A stretch of 64,000 nt of DNA from Bacteroidales bacterium (GTDB lineage Bacteria; Bacteroidota; Bacteroidia; Bacteroidales; UBA3824): NCBI GenBank assembly GCA_016293845.1, contig JAEDDH010000003.1, positions 186,001 through 250,000 on the forward strand, given 5' to 3'. How positions within the stretch are numbered: the first letter of the stretch is position 1; the number at the start of each line of letters is the position of its first letter. This document shows positions 36,362-45,837 of this stretch, piece after piece. The translations under genes were made by a program, and so were the position numbers. The notes below the pieces were generated by a model. The model saw nothing but the letters and a program-made list of their open reading frames with translations. It ran no database searches and was not told the origin of the DNA.

Positions 36362-37471
36362 ATGAATAAGCCTACAATAATAGCATTTTATCTACCTCAA
36401 TTTTATCCATTTAAGGAAAATGACGAATGGTGGGGAAAAGGATTCACTGAATGGACAAACGTTGGAAAAGCAAAACCGTTATTTAAAGGTCATTATCAAC
36501 CGCGTGTTCCCGCCGATTTGGGATATTACGACCTCCGCCTGCCTATTGTCAGAGAGCAACAAGCTCAAATGGCAAAATATGCAGGAGTTACAGCATTTTG
36601 TTACTGGCATTATTGGTTTGGAAACGGGAAAAGGTTACTAGCAGATGTTTTTAACGAAGTATTAGAAAGCGGGAAACCCGATTTTAAATTTTGTTTAGGC
36701 TGGGCCAATCACTCATGGTACGCCAAAACATGGTCGCCAGACTGCAAGGGGAATAGGCTTTTGATGAAACAAACTTATCCTGGCATTGACGATGCAAAAA
36801 TGCACTTTGACTATTTGCTAAAAGCTTTCAAAGATAATAGATATCTCAAAATTGATGGGAAACCATTTTTATATATCTTTGAACCAAATGTACCCGATGA
36901 TTACATCATCAACTTTAGAAAATGGGCAAAAGACTCTGGATTCCAAGATCTTTTTATTGTAGCAAGAGTGCCTTATGGTGACAAGAAAGACAAATACTTG
37001 AACAATGGCATTTATGATGCTGTTAACTATGTCAACATTAAGGCGCCAATGGCTAGGTTTTACGAAAAGAAAAATTTTTATTATTCTATAATTCACAGGA
37101 TTTACAGAAGATTTGTAGCTATCACAAAAGGTGTCCCCAGATGGGCAGTTGATTATAGAAAACACTACCACGATCTAATTTTGCCTGAAGACACTGACAC
37201 GGATGTAATACCGACTATAATTCCTCAATGGGACAATAGTCCAAGATATGGCAAAAATGCCCACTTAATGATGTACAACGCTACTCCCAAATATTTTGGT
37301 AAACACTTACAAGAAGCTCTCCAAGCCATCAAAGATAAACCAGAACACAAACAAATCCTTATACTCAAATCGTGGAACGAATGGGCTGAGGGCAATTATA
37401 TGGAACCAGATATAAAGTTTAAGCATGGCTATATCGACACAATGCATAACATTTTATCGCAATATTCTTAA
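36362..37471 (+). CDS. WbsX family glycosyltransferase (GH99-like domain)
   Basis: 369 residues from the ATG at 36362. The family opening IIAFYLPQFYPFKENDEWWG, KGFTEWTNVGKAKPLF and the later ILKSWNEWAEGNYMEPD are hallmarks of WbsX proteins, which have a glycoside hydrolase 99-like fold but act in O-antigen synthesis. The gene is 10 bases after the acetyltransferase gene. Donor sugar unknown. Confidence 0.93.
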   Translation: MNKPTIIAFYLPQFYPFKENDEWWGKGFTEWTNVGKAKPLFKGHYQPRVPADLGYYDLRLPIVREQQAQMAKYAGVTAFCYWHYWFGNGKRLLADVFNEVLESGKPDFKFCLGWANHSWYAKTWSPDCKGNRLLMKQTYPGIDDAKMHFDYLLKAFKDNRYLKIDGKPFLYIFEPNVPDDYIINFRKWAKDSGFQDLFIVARVPYGDKKDKYLNNGIYDAVNYVNIKAPMARFYEKKNFYYSIIHRIYRRFVAITKGVPRWAVDYRKHYHDLILPEDTDTDVIPTIIPQWDNSPRYGKNAHLMMYNATPKYFGKHLQEALQAIKDKPEHKQILILKSWNEWAEGNYMEPDIKFKHGYIDTMHNILSQYS

Positions 37472-37487
37472 TAATTATTTTCATTGA

Positions 37488-38282
37488 ATGACAACTACCA
37501 TTTTCACCCCTACTTATAACAGGGCATATATAATAACAAAATTATACGACAGTCTTCTTTCTCAGACATGTTTCGATTTTGAATGGCTAATAGTAGACGA
37601 TGGCAGTAGCGACAATACAGAAGAATTGGTGTCTGGGTTCAACACCGACAAATTCAACATCACATACATAAAACAACAAAACGGTGGGAAACATAGGGCC
37701 ATAAACAGAGGTGTTAAAATTGCCAAAGGAGAACTTTTCTTCATAGTAGATAGCGACGATTTTTTAACGCCCAATGCGGTCGAAAAAATAATAAAATATT
37801 GGAAAGGGAAAGACAGAGATTGCCTCGGACTTTGTTTTCGAAAATTCAACTACAAAACAGGGGAAACCATTGGACGCAAATTTCCATACCAAGGATTATA
37901 CGCCACATCAATACAACTGGAGTTTGTGTACAACATCAAGGGCGATAAAGCAGAAATATTTAGAACCGATATTCTTAGGCAATATCCATTTCCTGAAATA
38001 GAAGGCGAAAACTTCTGTACCGAAAACGTATGTTGGCTCGCTATGTCAAAAGGGAAACCCAATGAACTTCTCTGCGCTGACGAACCTATATATGGATGCG
38101 ATTATCTCGAAGATGGGCTCTCGCACAACATCAAAAAAATAATGAAAGCCAATCCCAAAGGATATATCTTACACGATAAGCAGTTGCTCAAAATCGGTGC
38201 TCTTTACCGACATCCGCTTACAACTGCTCGGGTAGTGTACAACTTGTTATACTTACTATTCTTAATTCGTACAAACAAATAG
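37488..38282 (+). CDS. Glycosyltransferase family 2
   Basis: 264 residues. GT2 opening TTTIFTPTYNRAYIITKLYD, then WLIVDDGSSDNTEEL, a QNGGKHRAINRGV motif and the DXD-type VDSDDFL near residue 88. The C-terminus has the ETEVLW-type FCTENVCWLAM and ends in two short hydrophobic stretches. Probably adds a sugar to the lipid-linked glycan. Confidence 0.92.
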   Translation: MTTTIFTPTYNRAYIITKLYDSLLSQTCFDFEWLIVDDGSSDNTEELVSGFNTDKFNITYIKQQNGGKHRAINRGVKIAKGELFFIVDSDDFLTPNAVEKIIKYWKGKDRDCLGLCFRKFNYKTGETIGRKFPYQGLYATSIQLEFVYNIKGDKAEIFRTDILRQYPFPEIEGENFCTENVCWLAMSKGKPNELLCADEPIYGCDYLEDGLSHNIKKIMKANPKGYILHDKQLLKIGALYRHPLTTARVVYNLLYLLFLIRTNK

Positions 38283-38297
38283 ATAATAATCAACACA

Positions 38298-39142
38298 ATG
38301 ACAGACGAAATTCCAATCGTAGTGATAAAGACTATGCATCGGCACTACTACTTTCAATGGTTCTTGCTTGATTCTACTATCTGGAGCAAAAGGGACGAAT
38401 TAAAATAAAATTTGAACTGGAATCTCTGTTTGACAAACTATCGTTAAAAACAAACAACAAATATATCCTTTGGGGATATAGATGGATTGCCCGCAAATTT
38501 GGTATCAACAACGACATATATATACCATGGCTCGACCACAAGCACATAGGCAAAGAAACTACACTGACACACGTAGCTCCGAGAGAAAAAGGCAATAATA
38601 TTTATGAAAACAAAGACAAAATAAAACCTCTAATGATAGGCCCTGCACGACTATCTGTTTCAAACAAATTTAAAGATATGGATTTTGGGTACAGGCATTT
38701 CAGAGAAAGCAGAATCAAACAACCTGATAAAAAAATGATGTGCTATTTCGGAAACAGCAAGGGCCCTTCAGGTACATACAAAGATAACCCTGATTTTGAT
38801 TGGGAAATCGATATCATGGGTTATTTTGGCAACAAGATAAGCCACCCGAACGAAAAGAGAGCCAAGGCATATCAAATAATAAAAGGGCTGGGTAAGGGCT
38901 ATGATGCGCGCCTCATCAACGAATACGATCCAATATCGGGAAACAAAACCACGCACCAAGAATTAATAGAAACAGTACCCATGGGATATTTACCAATGGA
39001 CAAAGTCAACTGGAAACAGTTTGAAAAAGATATTGCTGCATTGCCTCCTACCAATCGTAACGAAATAATCAATAGTTTCGCAGAAAAATGGTCACCACAG
39101 AAAACTGCGGAATATATTATTAATGAAGTAATTAACTCCTAA
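38298..39142 (+). pseudogene. Disrupted capsule-locus gene, family not recognised
   Basis: An ATG at 38298 starts MTDEIPIVVIK but soon stops. Another frame reads KDYASALLLSMVLA, then TGA (most likely Trp TGG originally), then FYYLEQKGRIKIKFELESLF and on to a normal-looking end at 39142 (TAEYIINEVINS). The gene thus seems to have a frameshift near 38330 and a nonsense codon near 38370. The remaining ~255 codons contain GYRWIARKFGI, MMCYFGNSKGPSG and IDIMGYFGNK but no motif I know. A glycosyltransferase is a guess from its location. Confidence 0.65.
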
Positions 39143-39151
39143 CAAATCAAA

Positions 39152-39940
39152 ATGATTCCAAAAGTAATACATTATTGCTGGTTTGGAAGGAAGCCTCTTC
39201 CCGAACTTGCATTACGATGCATTGATTCGTGGAAAAAGTATTTGCCAAACCACAGCATCAAGGAATGGAACGAAGATAATTACGATATTAACAAAAACCA
39301 ATACATTAGAGAAGCTTACGCGGCTAAGAAATATGCATTTGTAAGTGATTACGCTCGATTTGACATTTTATACCATTATGGAGGAATCTATTTCGACACA
39401 GATGTTGAATTAGTTAAAAACCTTCAACCAATAATAAATAAAGGTGCATTTGCAGGATGCGAAAGCGAGGGATTGCTCAATACAGGACTTGGATTCGGAT
39501 CTGAGCCAAACTTAGTAATCCTCAAAGAGATATTAAATTCATACAATAACGAGTGTTTTATAAAAAAAAACGGTTCGTTCAACACTAAAACTGTAGTAGA
39601 AAGAGTCAGCAAAATATTTCAAAAACATGGATTCACAAAAACAGGTGAAGCACAAAACGTAGCAGAATTTACCATCTATCCAGCAGAATATTTCTGCCCT
39701 AAGAGTTTTCAATCAGGTAGACTAACTATCACAGAAAACACATATTCCATACATCACTTCGACTCTTCTTGGTACAATAGCGAAGAAAAAAACATTATGG
39801 CCTTTTATCGCAAAATGCAACAAAAGTATCCATTTATAATCGCTACTATTTTAATGTACATCTACGGATTGCAACTTCGCCTAAGGAAAATAGGCATAAA
39901 AAAAACAATCATTCATTACAAAAACCAAATATCCAACTAA
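39152..39940 (+). CDS. Glycosyltransferase family 32 (OCH1-like)
   Basis: 262 residues with the GT32 signature: MIPKVIHYCWFGRKPLPEL at the start, then ALRCIDSWKKYLPNHSIKEW, YAFVSDYARFDILYHYGGIY and the DXD motif YFDTDVEL near residue 95. Retaining GT-A enzyme, found widely in capsule loci. It begins 9 bases after the disrupted gene. Confidence 0.94.
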   Translation: MIPKVIHYCWFGRKPLPELALRCIDSWKKYLPNHSIKEWNEDNYDINKNQYIREAYAAKKYAFVSDYARFDILYHYGGIYFDTDVELVKNLQPIINKGAFAGCESEGLLNTGLGFGSEPNLVILKEILNSYNNECFIKKNGSFNTKTVVERVSKIFQKHGFTKTGEAQNVAEFTIYPAEYFCPKSFQSGRLTITENTYSIHHFDSSWYNSEEKNIMAFYRKMQQKYPFIIATILMYIYGLQLRLRKIGIKKTIIHYKNQISN

Positions 39941-39944
39941 TTAA

Positions 39945-40946
39945 ATGGCACAACCTAAAGTATCAGTAATAGTACCAATTTATGGCGTAGAGCAATACAT
40001 CGAACGCTGTGCCCGTAGCCTATTTGAACAAACATTAGACGATATAGAATACATTTTCGTAGATGATTGTACCAAAGACAATTCTGTTTCAGTGTTGGGA
40101 AAAGTAATTGAAAAGTATCCAAGCCGCAAAAACAAAATAAAAATTATCCGCCACGACATTAACAAAGGTCTCCCTCAGGCACGCAAAACTGGCATTGAAG
40201 CCGCCTGTGGGAAATACGTAGCACACTGCGACTCCGACGACTTTGTAGAAAAAGACATGTACGAACAGCTTTACCAAAAAGCCGAAGAACTGAATGCAGA
40301 CATAGTATTCTGCGATTTATATTACGACGGACGTTACAAAAACATCATCAAAGCATTTCCGTCAGACAAAACGGACAAAGCCTATATGAACTATCATTGC
40401 TGTAGTTACACCGGCACAGTAACAATGGTGCAATACTTCTGCAAACGAAGTATGTACACAGAAAACCACATACAATATCCCCAAGCTATGATTATGGAAG
40501 ACCAAGTGGTGACTTCGCAACTGCGCTATTTTGCCAAAAAGTTCGGATACGTTCAAAAGCCTCTCTACCATTACATTATCAACAATAACTCAATGACTAA
40601 CTTCAAATCGTTAGATGACACATTAAACAAAATATGGCAGATAAAAGAAAACACCGACATTATCATCGACTTCTTCAGAGTCCACAACATAGGCGACAAC
40701 TACATAACCACCCTAAAGACACGTTCGGTAGTTGACCTGCTAACAAGCATCAAAGACCGTGCTGTGATCAAAACTACACGCGCCAGCTTTTACCCAGAAA
40801 TCAATAACAAAATTATTTTCAACAAAGAAATCCCCATGGTGATACGCACAAGGTATTTCTTACTTTCGCACCGTCTATACAGAATCGACCACGCCATAAG
40901 GCACAACGCAACATTGATTAAAATAATTCTTTTTTTCATTCACTAA
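39945..40946 (+). CDS. Glycosyltransferase family 2
   Basis: 333 residues. GT2 opening KVSVIVPIYGVEQYIERCAR, YIFVDDCTKDNS, INKGLPQARKTGIEAACG and the DXD-type AHCDSDDFV near residue 95. The C-terminal half carries MIMEDQVVTSQLR, the ED motif of the GT2 catalytic base. A short hydrophobic C-terminus. Starts 4 bases after GT32 and ends 9 before wzt. Confidence 0.92.
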   Translation: MAQPKVSVIVPIYGVEQYIERCARSLFEQTLDDIEYIFVDDCTKDNSVSVLGKVIEKYPSRKNKIKIIRHDINKGLPQARKTGIEAACGKYVAHCDSDDFVEKDMYEQLYQKAEELNADIVFCDLYYDGRYKNIIKAFPSDKTDKAYMNYHCCSYTGTVTMVQYFCKRSMYTENHIQYPQAMIMEDQVVTSQLRYFAKKFGYVQKPLYHYIINNNSMTNFKSLDDTLNKIWQIKENTDIIIDFFRVHNIGDNYITTLKTRSVVDLLTSIKDRAVIKTTRASFYPEINNKIIFNKEIPMVIRTRYFLLSHRLYRIDHAIRHNATLIKIILFFIH

Positions 40947-40955
40947 CCCAAAAAC

Positions 40956-42224
40956 ATGCCACCAGTTATCCAAATCGAAAACGTCTCAAAGCTCTATAAA
41001 CTCGGATTCTACGGAGCCGACACATTCCGCGACGAGGTGCTCAATTTCTTCGCCCGTCTGCGCGGCAAGCCACCAGTAAACTCTGTAGTTGGAGCCACCA
41101 ACAACCTTGCCGACAAAGACAGCGACTCAGACCTCGTGTGGGCTCTCAAAGACATCAACCTCACCGTCAACCAAGGCGACATTGTGGGCATCATAGGTAA
41201 AAACGGTGCAGGCAAATCCACCCTGCTCAAAATACTCTCAAAGATAACCACTCCCACCACCGGCAGTGTAAAAATCCGCGGACGCATAGCATCGCTCTTA
41301 GAGGTTGGCACAGGTATGCATCAGGAACTCACCGGACGCGAAAACATATTTCTCAACGGCGCCATCCTCGGCATGACCAAGCACGAAATCAGCTCCAAGC
41401 TCGACGAGATAATCGACTTTGCCGGCATAGCCAAATACATCGACACCCCCATCAAACGCTACTCGTCGGGCATGCGAGTCCGCCTCGGCTTTGCCATAGC
41501 AGCCCACTTAGACCCCGAAATCCTCATCGTTGACGAAGTGCTCGCCGTAGGCGACGCCGAATTTCAAAAACGCGCCATCGGCAAAATGCAAGACATCAGC
41601 AAAGGCGAAGGAAGAACAGTACTGTTTGTGAGCCATAATATGACAAGTATCAAAAACTTGTGCAAAACAGGAGTGCTGATGAAGAATGGAAATATTGAAT
41701 TTGAGGGAGAAATAGATGATGTAGTTAATAAATATATGTCTGAACAAGAAGAAAGAAGTAAATTGAAAGTATCAAATATTCAAAACCGCAGAGGAAACGG
41801 ATTACTTTATTTCAATGATATATGTTTTATAGATAAATATGGTAATCAAAAAGATACATTCGAAGTTGGAGAACAACTAACAATTAGAATTTCATTTAAA
41901 ATCCAAAAATCATTTAATGACTATAAAAAAACACGAATTGATATTGGTATAAACGACATATTAGACAATAGAGTAACATGGTTAAGCACTTACATGTATT
42001 GTGATAAAATCACCAACAACAGTTTCGTAGATTTTATTATTCCAAAAATAATGCTAACAGAAGGAATATACAATATAAATATTTATTGCGAAGGCGACAA
42101 CGAAATCGTAGACTGGGTAACTAATATTGCCAAATTAACAATATTGTTCAACGATTACTACAAAAACGGTCGTTTAATACCACACGGTCAAGGCAGTTAT
42201 ATTATGGACTATACAATAAAATAA
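40956..42224 (+). CDS. wzt: Polysaccharide ABC exporter ATPase, Wzt
   Basis: 422 residues. N-terminal ABC ATPase (~1-245): Walker A GKNGAGKS at residues 81-88, signature YSSGMRVRLGFA, Walker B EILIVDE and the H-loop FVSHNM. C-terminal Wzt domain (~265-422) recognises the end of the finished chain. The first ~690 bases are GC-rich (a sampled line at 41461 is 62% GC) and the C-terminal part is strongly AT-rich (a line at 41881 is 20%), so the ATPase half and the substrate-recognition half appear to have different origins. Partner permease at 31222. Confidence 0.94.
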   Translation: MPPVIQIENVSKLYKLGFYGADTFRDEVLNFFARLRGKPPVNSVVGATNNLADKDSDSDLVWALKDINLTVNQGDIVGIIGKNGAGKSTLLKILSKITTPTTGSVKIRGRIASLLEVGTGMHQELTGRENIFLNGAILGMTKHEISSKLDEIIDFAGIAKYIDTPIKRYSSGMRVRLGFAIAAHLDPEILIVDEVLAVGDAEFQKRAIGKMQDISKGEGRTVLFVSHNMTSIKNLCKTGVLMKNGNIEFEGEIDDVVNKYMSEQEERSKLKVSNIQNRRGNGLLYFNDICFIDKYGNQKDTFEVGEQLTIRISFKIQKSFNDYKKTRIDIGINDILDNRVTWLSTYMYCDKITNNSFVDFIIPKIMLTEGIYNINIYCEGDNEIVDWVTNIAKLTILFNDYYKNGRLIPHGQGSYIMDYTIK

Positions 42225-42236
42225 AGGTCTATCGTT

Positions 42237-43007
42237 ATGAAAAAAATCATAAAACAATTTATTTGGAAACTATTTGGTATCAATAGAATTCTATTTGAGC
42301 AAGAGCAGTTGGGAACAAAACTAACAACATTACTCGCTCAACAACAATCTCTACAAAGCGAAATACTTATGTCAGCAAAATTCAATGACACAATCAACGA
42401 ATGTCCCTGGCTCAAATATAAAAACCTCTCAGCAGGAGGATGGGCGAGTGACTACGGACTGATGTATACTCTATTCAGAATATTAAACGACATCCATCCG
42501 CACAGAATTTTAGAATTCGGGTTAGGTCAATCATCGAAACTTATACACCAATACGCCAATTATTATGACGACACATACGCAGTAACATATGAACATGATG
42601 TCAAATGGATTGACTTTTTTAAAAAAGGATTGTTCGAGCAATACCAAATAAACATTCATAACGCTGAATTAGAAGAAACCCAGTACAAAGGAGAAAACAC
42701 TCTATCATACAAAAACAATTGCAAGGAACTTATCGGTCAAAGATTTGATTTAATTTTAATAGATGCACCTTTCGGTTCTCCCAGATACTCTAGATCTCAA
42801 ATTTTGAATATCATACCAGATTGTTTATCAGATTCTTTCTGCATCATTATGGATGATTACAACAGAAATGGAGAACAGGAAACTATCAACGAATTGAAAG
42901 AAATATTAGCACAACATTGCATTAAAACATTTCAAACTATATATAAAGCAAGTAAAAATCATTGCCTGATTTGTTCAGAAAATTTACATTTTTTAACAAC
43001 ATTATAA
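42237..43007 (+). CDS. Class I SAM-dependent methyltransferase-like protein
   Basis: 256 residues. An N-terminal helix and Gln-rich segment precede a Rossmann methyltransferase core: motif I ILEFGLGQSSKLIHQYAN, an acidic AVTYEHDVKW strand, and a DLILIDAPFGSPRYSR motif IV-like segment. A terminal methyl group often caps ABC-exported O-antigen chains and sets their length, so a role as the chain terminator recognised by the nearby Wzt is plausible but not shown. Confidence 0.72.
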   Translation: MKKIIKQFIWKLFGINRILFEQEQLGTKLTTLLAQQQSLQSEILMSAKFNDTINECPWLKYKNLSAGGWASDYGLMYTLFRILNDIHPHRILEFGLGQSSKLIHQYANYYDDTYAVTYEHDVKWIDFFKKGLFEQYQINIHNAELEETQYKGENTLSYKNNCKELIGQRFDLILIDAPFGSPRYSRSQILNIIPDCLSDSFCIIMDDYNRNGEQETINELKEILAQHCIKTFQTIYKASKNHCLICSENLHFLTTL

Positions 43008-43031
43008 TAATCATTCATAGTAATAACAATA

Positions 43032-43807
43032 ATGCAACCCAATCCACTCTTCTCCGTCCTCATTGCCAACTACAACAACGGCAAATACTTGGAAGAAGCT
43101 CTACAAAGCGTATTCGCACAAACATATATCAATTGGGAAATAATACTCGTTGATGATGCCTCCACTGACAATTCGAAAGAGATTTATCAAAAATATATCA
43201 ACACTCCCCGAATACACATTTATTATAATGATAAAAACTACGGCTGCGGATTTACGAAACGCCGGTGCGTAGAATTGGCAAATGGAGAAATATGCGGTTT
43301 TTTAGATCCTGATGACACTATTGATTCAGACACACTTACGCCCATTGTAAAGGAACACATAAACAAAGACCGTACAAGTTTGATTTACACAGATTTTTTC
43401 TACTGTGACCAAGATATGTCAATCCTATCTTTAAAATCTCCCCAATGTGCTCTTCCAAAAGGTACTTCATATTTAGAATATGGGAAAGGAGCAATATCGC
43501 ATTTCGCACATTCAAAAAAGCATTTTACGACAAAACAAGCGGTATTAATAGTGCACTACTAAGAGCAGTAGATCAAGATTTATATTTGAAATTAGAAGAG
43601 GTAGGTGAAACTTACTTCTTCCCTCACAAAAAATATTTCTATCGTACTAACACAGACAACAACATATCTCTCGGACATAATTCCTTTAAGGCATCTTTAT
43701 GGCATATTCTTACACTAATTGATGCATGTAAAAGACGAAACATTAATATAGAAGAGAGTGTTTTTAAATACTATAAATATTATTATGATTGCTATGCTAA
43801 AATATAG
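43032..43807 (+). pseudogene. Glycosyltransferase family 2, frameshifted
   Basis: The first 160 codons are GT2 (FSVLIANYNNGKYLEEALQS, IILVDDASTDNSKEI, FLDPDDTI). After AISHFA at about 43508 the frame is lost and stops at 43562, but a +1 shift gives TFKKAFYDKTSGINSALLRA and DQDLYLKLEEVG, the normal continuation, to 43807. One missing base after 43508 explains it. Not in a homopolymer. The full product would be ~258 residues. Confidence 0.85.
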
Positions 43808-43980
43808 AGTAGAAATACCAACAAATTATTCATCATATCCATAACATAGGATACTAACAATAAAAAAAAAAATTACCGAAAATGTATGACATACAAATGA
43901 TTCAAACAAAAACAATTTATGAATTAAACTAATAATCTAAATTTACAATCCATTATAAGGAATTTCACAAAGTAGTAAAA

Positions 43981-44826
43981 ATGAAAGAACAAATTATAAT
44001 CTCACTAACATCTTGGAAACCAAGGCTTCGAAATTTACCGATTGTTTTAGACTCCATTTTCAGACAAACTGTAAAACCCGACAAAATTGTGCTCAATCTT
44101 GCTTACAATGAGATTTTACCAGAAGATATTTTATCATATTTAACTTCCAACAATATAGAAATCAATTATGTTGAAGATACAAAAGTATACAAAAAATTTA
44201 TACCAACTTTAAAGAAATACCCAGAAGCTTGCGTCATTAATATCGATGATGATTGTATATTCCCCAATTATATGATTGAGGATTTCATAGACATACATAC
44301 TAAATATCCCAAACATCCTATAAGTGGAAATAGAGTTGTTTTAAACGGTATGCAATGTCATTGCGGTTGCTGTTCTTTAACTAAATATGATCATTTTGGG
44401 GAATGGTTAGAATGTATAGACTTTGATTTAATGAATAATTGTCATAGTAGCGATATTACTATAACATATTTGGCAAATAAAAACAATAGACCTTATATCC
44501 GAACCACTCATGAGTATTTCACAAATGTCACAAAAAAGGAATTATCAATAAACCCATATCCTTTTGATGAAAATGCATTCAATAATAGTTTAGAATACTT
44601 ATCAAAACGTTTCGGAACAATAAAACCAAAAATTAACAACTACATTACAGATCCTTACTTGTCGATTATTATAGGAGATATTACAAACAGCATTGAAGAC
44701 ACAAGTCAAAGAAAGTTAATTAAAATGGTATCAAAAGCCGAAGAAACAATGAAACAAACCTATTCATATCGCTTAGGGAATTTTATTATCAAACCTTTTT
44801 CTTGGTTAAAGAAAAAACTCAAATAA
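43981..44826 (+). CDS. GT-A type glycosyltransferase
   Basis: 281 residues: MKEQIIISLTSWKPRLRNLP, LDSIFRQTVKPDKIVLNLAY, and an acid-rich VINIDDDCIFPNYM segment (about residues 88-101) that fits a DXD motif. Cysteine-rich section MQCHCGCCSL. It ends SYRLGNFIIKPFSWLKKKLK, a basic amphipathic tail resembling that of the next gene. Probably a capsular transferase of a family close to GT2. Confidence 0.75.
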   Translation: MKEQIIISLTSWKPRLRNLPIVLDSIFRQTVKPDKIVLNLAYNEILPEDILSYLTSNNIEINYVEDTKVYKKFIPTLKKYPEACVINIDDDCIFPNYMIEDFIDIHTKYPKHPISGNRVVLNGMQCHCGCCSLTKYDHFGEWLECIDFDLMNNCHSSDITITYLANKNNRPYIRTTHEYFTNVTKKELSINPYPFDENAFNNSLEYLSKRFGTIKPKINNYITDPYLSIIIGDITNSIEDTSQRKLIKMVSKAEETMKQTYSYRLGNFIIKPFSWLKKKLK

Positions 44827-44828
44827 AA

Positions 44829-45818
44829 ATGAAACTATCAGTAGCAGTAATTACATACAATCAAGATAAATATATACGGCAATGTCTCGAAGGTATAGTC
44901 AACCAAAAAACCGATTTTGAATTCGAGGTAGTTATTGGAGATGACCATAGTTCTGACCGTACTCTTTCCATCTGCAAGGAATACTCAGCAACCTATCCGT
45001 TTATCAAAATCTTGGATACACCGCAAAACCTTGGTTATGCACAAAACTGGAAACGCACTCTCTCGGCATGTCAAGGCTCGTATATTGCCCCTATTGAAGG
45101 CGATGATTATTGGACACGAACAGACAAACTTCAACTACAAGTTCAATTTTTAGACAAGAATCCTAACTGTGGTTTATGTTATACAGACTGTGATATCATC
45201 TATGAAACATCTGGCAAACGTGATAAATCCATATTGGAACAAAAACTATCCAAAATCAGTAACTCCAACCCATTCGACGGTGATGGCTACATTTGCAACG
45301 TAACGTGGATGCTCAGAAAATCAATTACTACAAATATCGATTACTCTCTCGATTGCTTAGACATACCACTAATATTATTTTTCGAATCATATCGACAATA
45401 TCAAACAGGATATGTAGACATAAACTCTGGCATTTATCGGCGGCATAGTGGCAGCATTAGTTATGATTTAAATAGCAAGGAAAAAACTTACAAGCATAGG
45501 CGTAGCATTTTTACTATCGAGAGTCACTATCTGAGAGTATTCAATATGCCTGAACAAAAATATCGTTCCTATTATGCCAGCAAATTAGATATACTGGAAG
45601 GAGCATTAATGTATAACGACCAATATATTATTAATAAATTCATCAAAGTGTTGCAAAGTTTCCAAGTTGATGATTATTGCAATATTCACTCATTGTATAA
45701 TGAACGCATTAAGCTACTCCAACAAACAATAAAAGATATCAAATCAACTAAATCTTACAAAATAGGTATGTTTCTTACAGCTCCTCTCCGTTGGATAAAG
45801 AAAAAACTACAAAAATAA
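44829..45818 (+). CDS. Glycosyltransferase family 2
   Basis: 329 residues from the ATG at 44829 (MKLSVAVITYNQDKYIRQCL), 2 bases after the previous stop; the frame open to 44802 would overlap it. VVIGDDHSSDRT and the DXD-type IEGDDYW motif are clear. The C-terminus reads SYKIGMFLTAPLRWIKKKLQ, matching the pattern SY-(R/K)-(L/I)-G-x-F...W-(L/I)-KKKL of the upstream enzyme. Confidence 0.93.
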   Translation: MKLSVAVITYNQDKYIRQCLEGIVNQKTDFEFEVVIGDDHSSDRTLSICKEYSATYPFIKILDTPQNLGYAQNWKRTLSACQGSYIAPIEGDDYWTRTDKLQLQVQFLDKNPNCGLCYTDCDIIYETSGKRDKSILEQKLSKISNSNPFDGDGYICNVTWMLRKSITTNIDYSLDCLDIPLILFFESYRQYQTGYVDINSGIYRRHSGSISYDLNSKEKTYKHRRSIFTIESHYLRVFNMPEQKYRSYYASKLDILEGALMYNDQYIINKFIKVLQSFQVDDYCNIHSLYNERIKLLQQTIKDIKSTKSYKIGMFLTAPLRWIKKKLQK

Positions 45819-45837
45819 TTATTCGTTTGGAATTATC

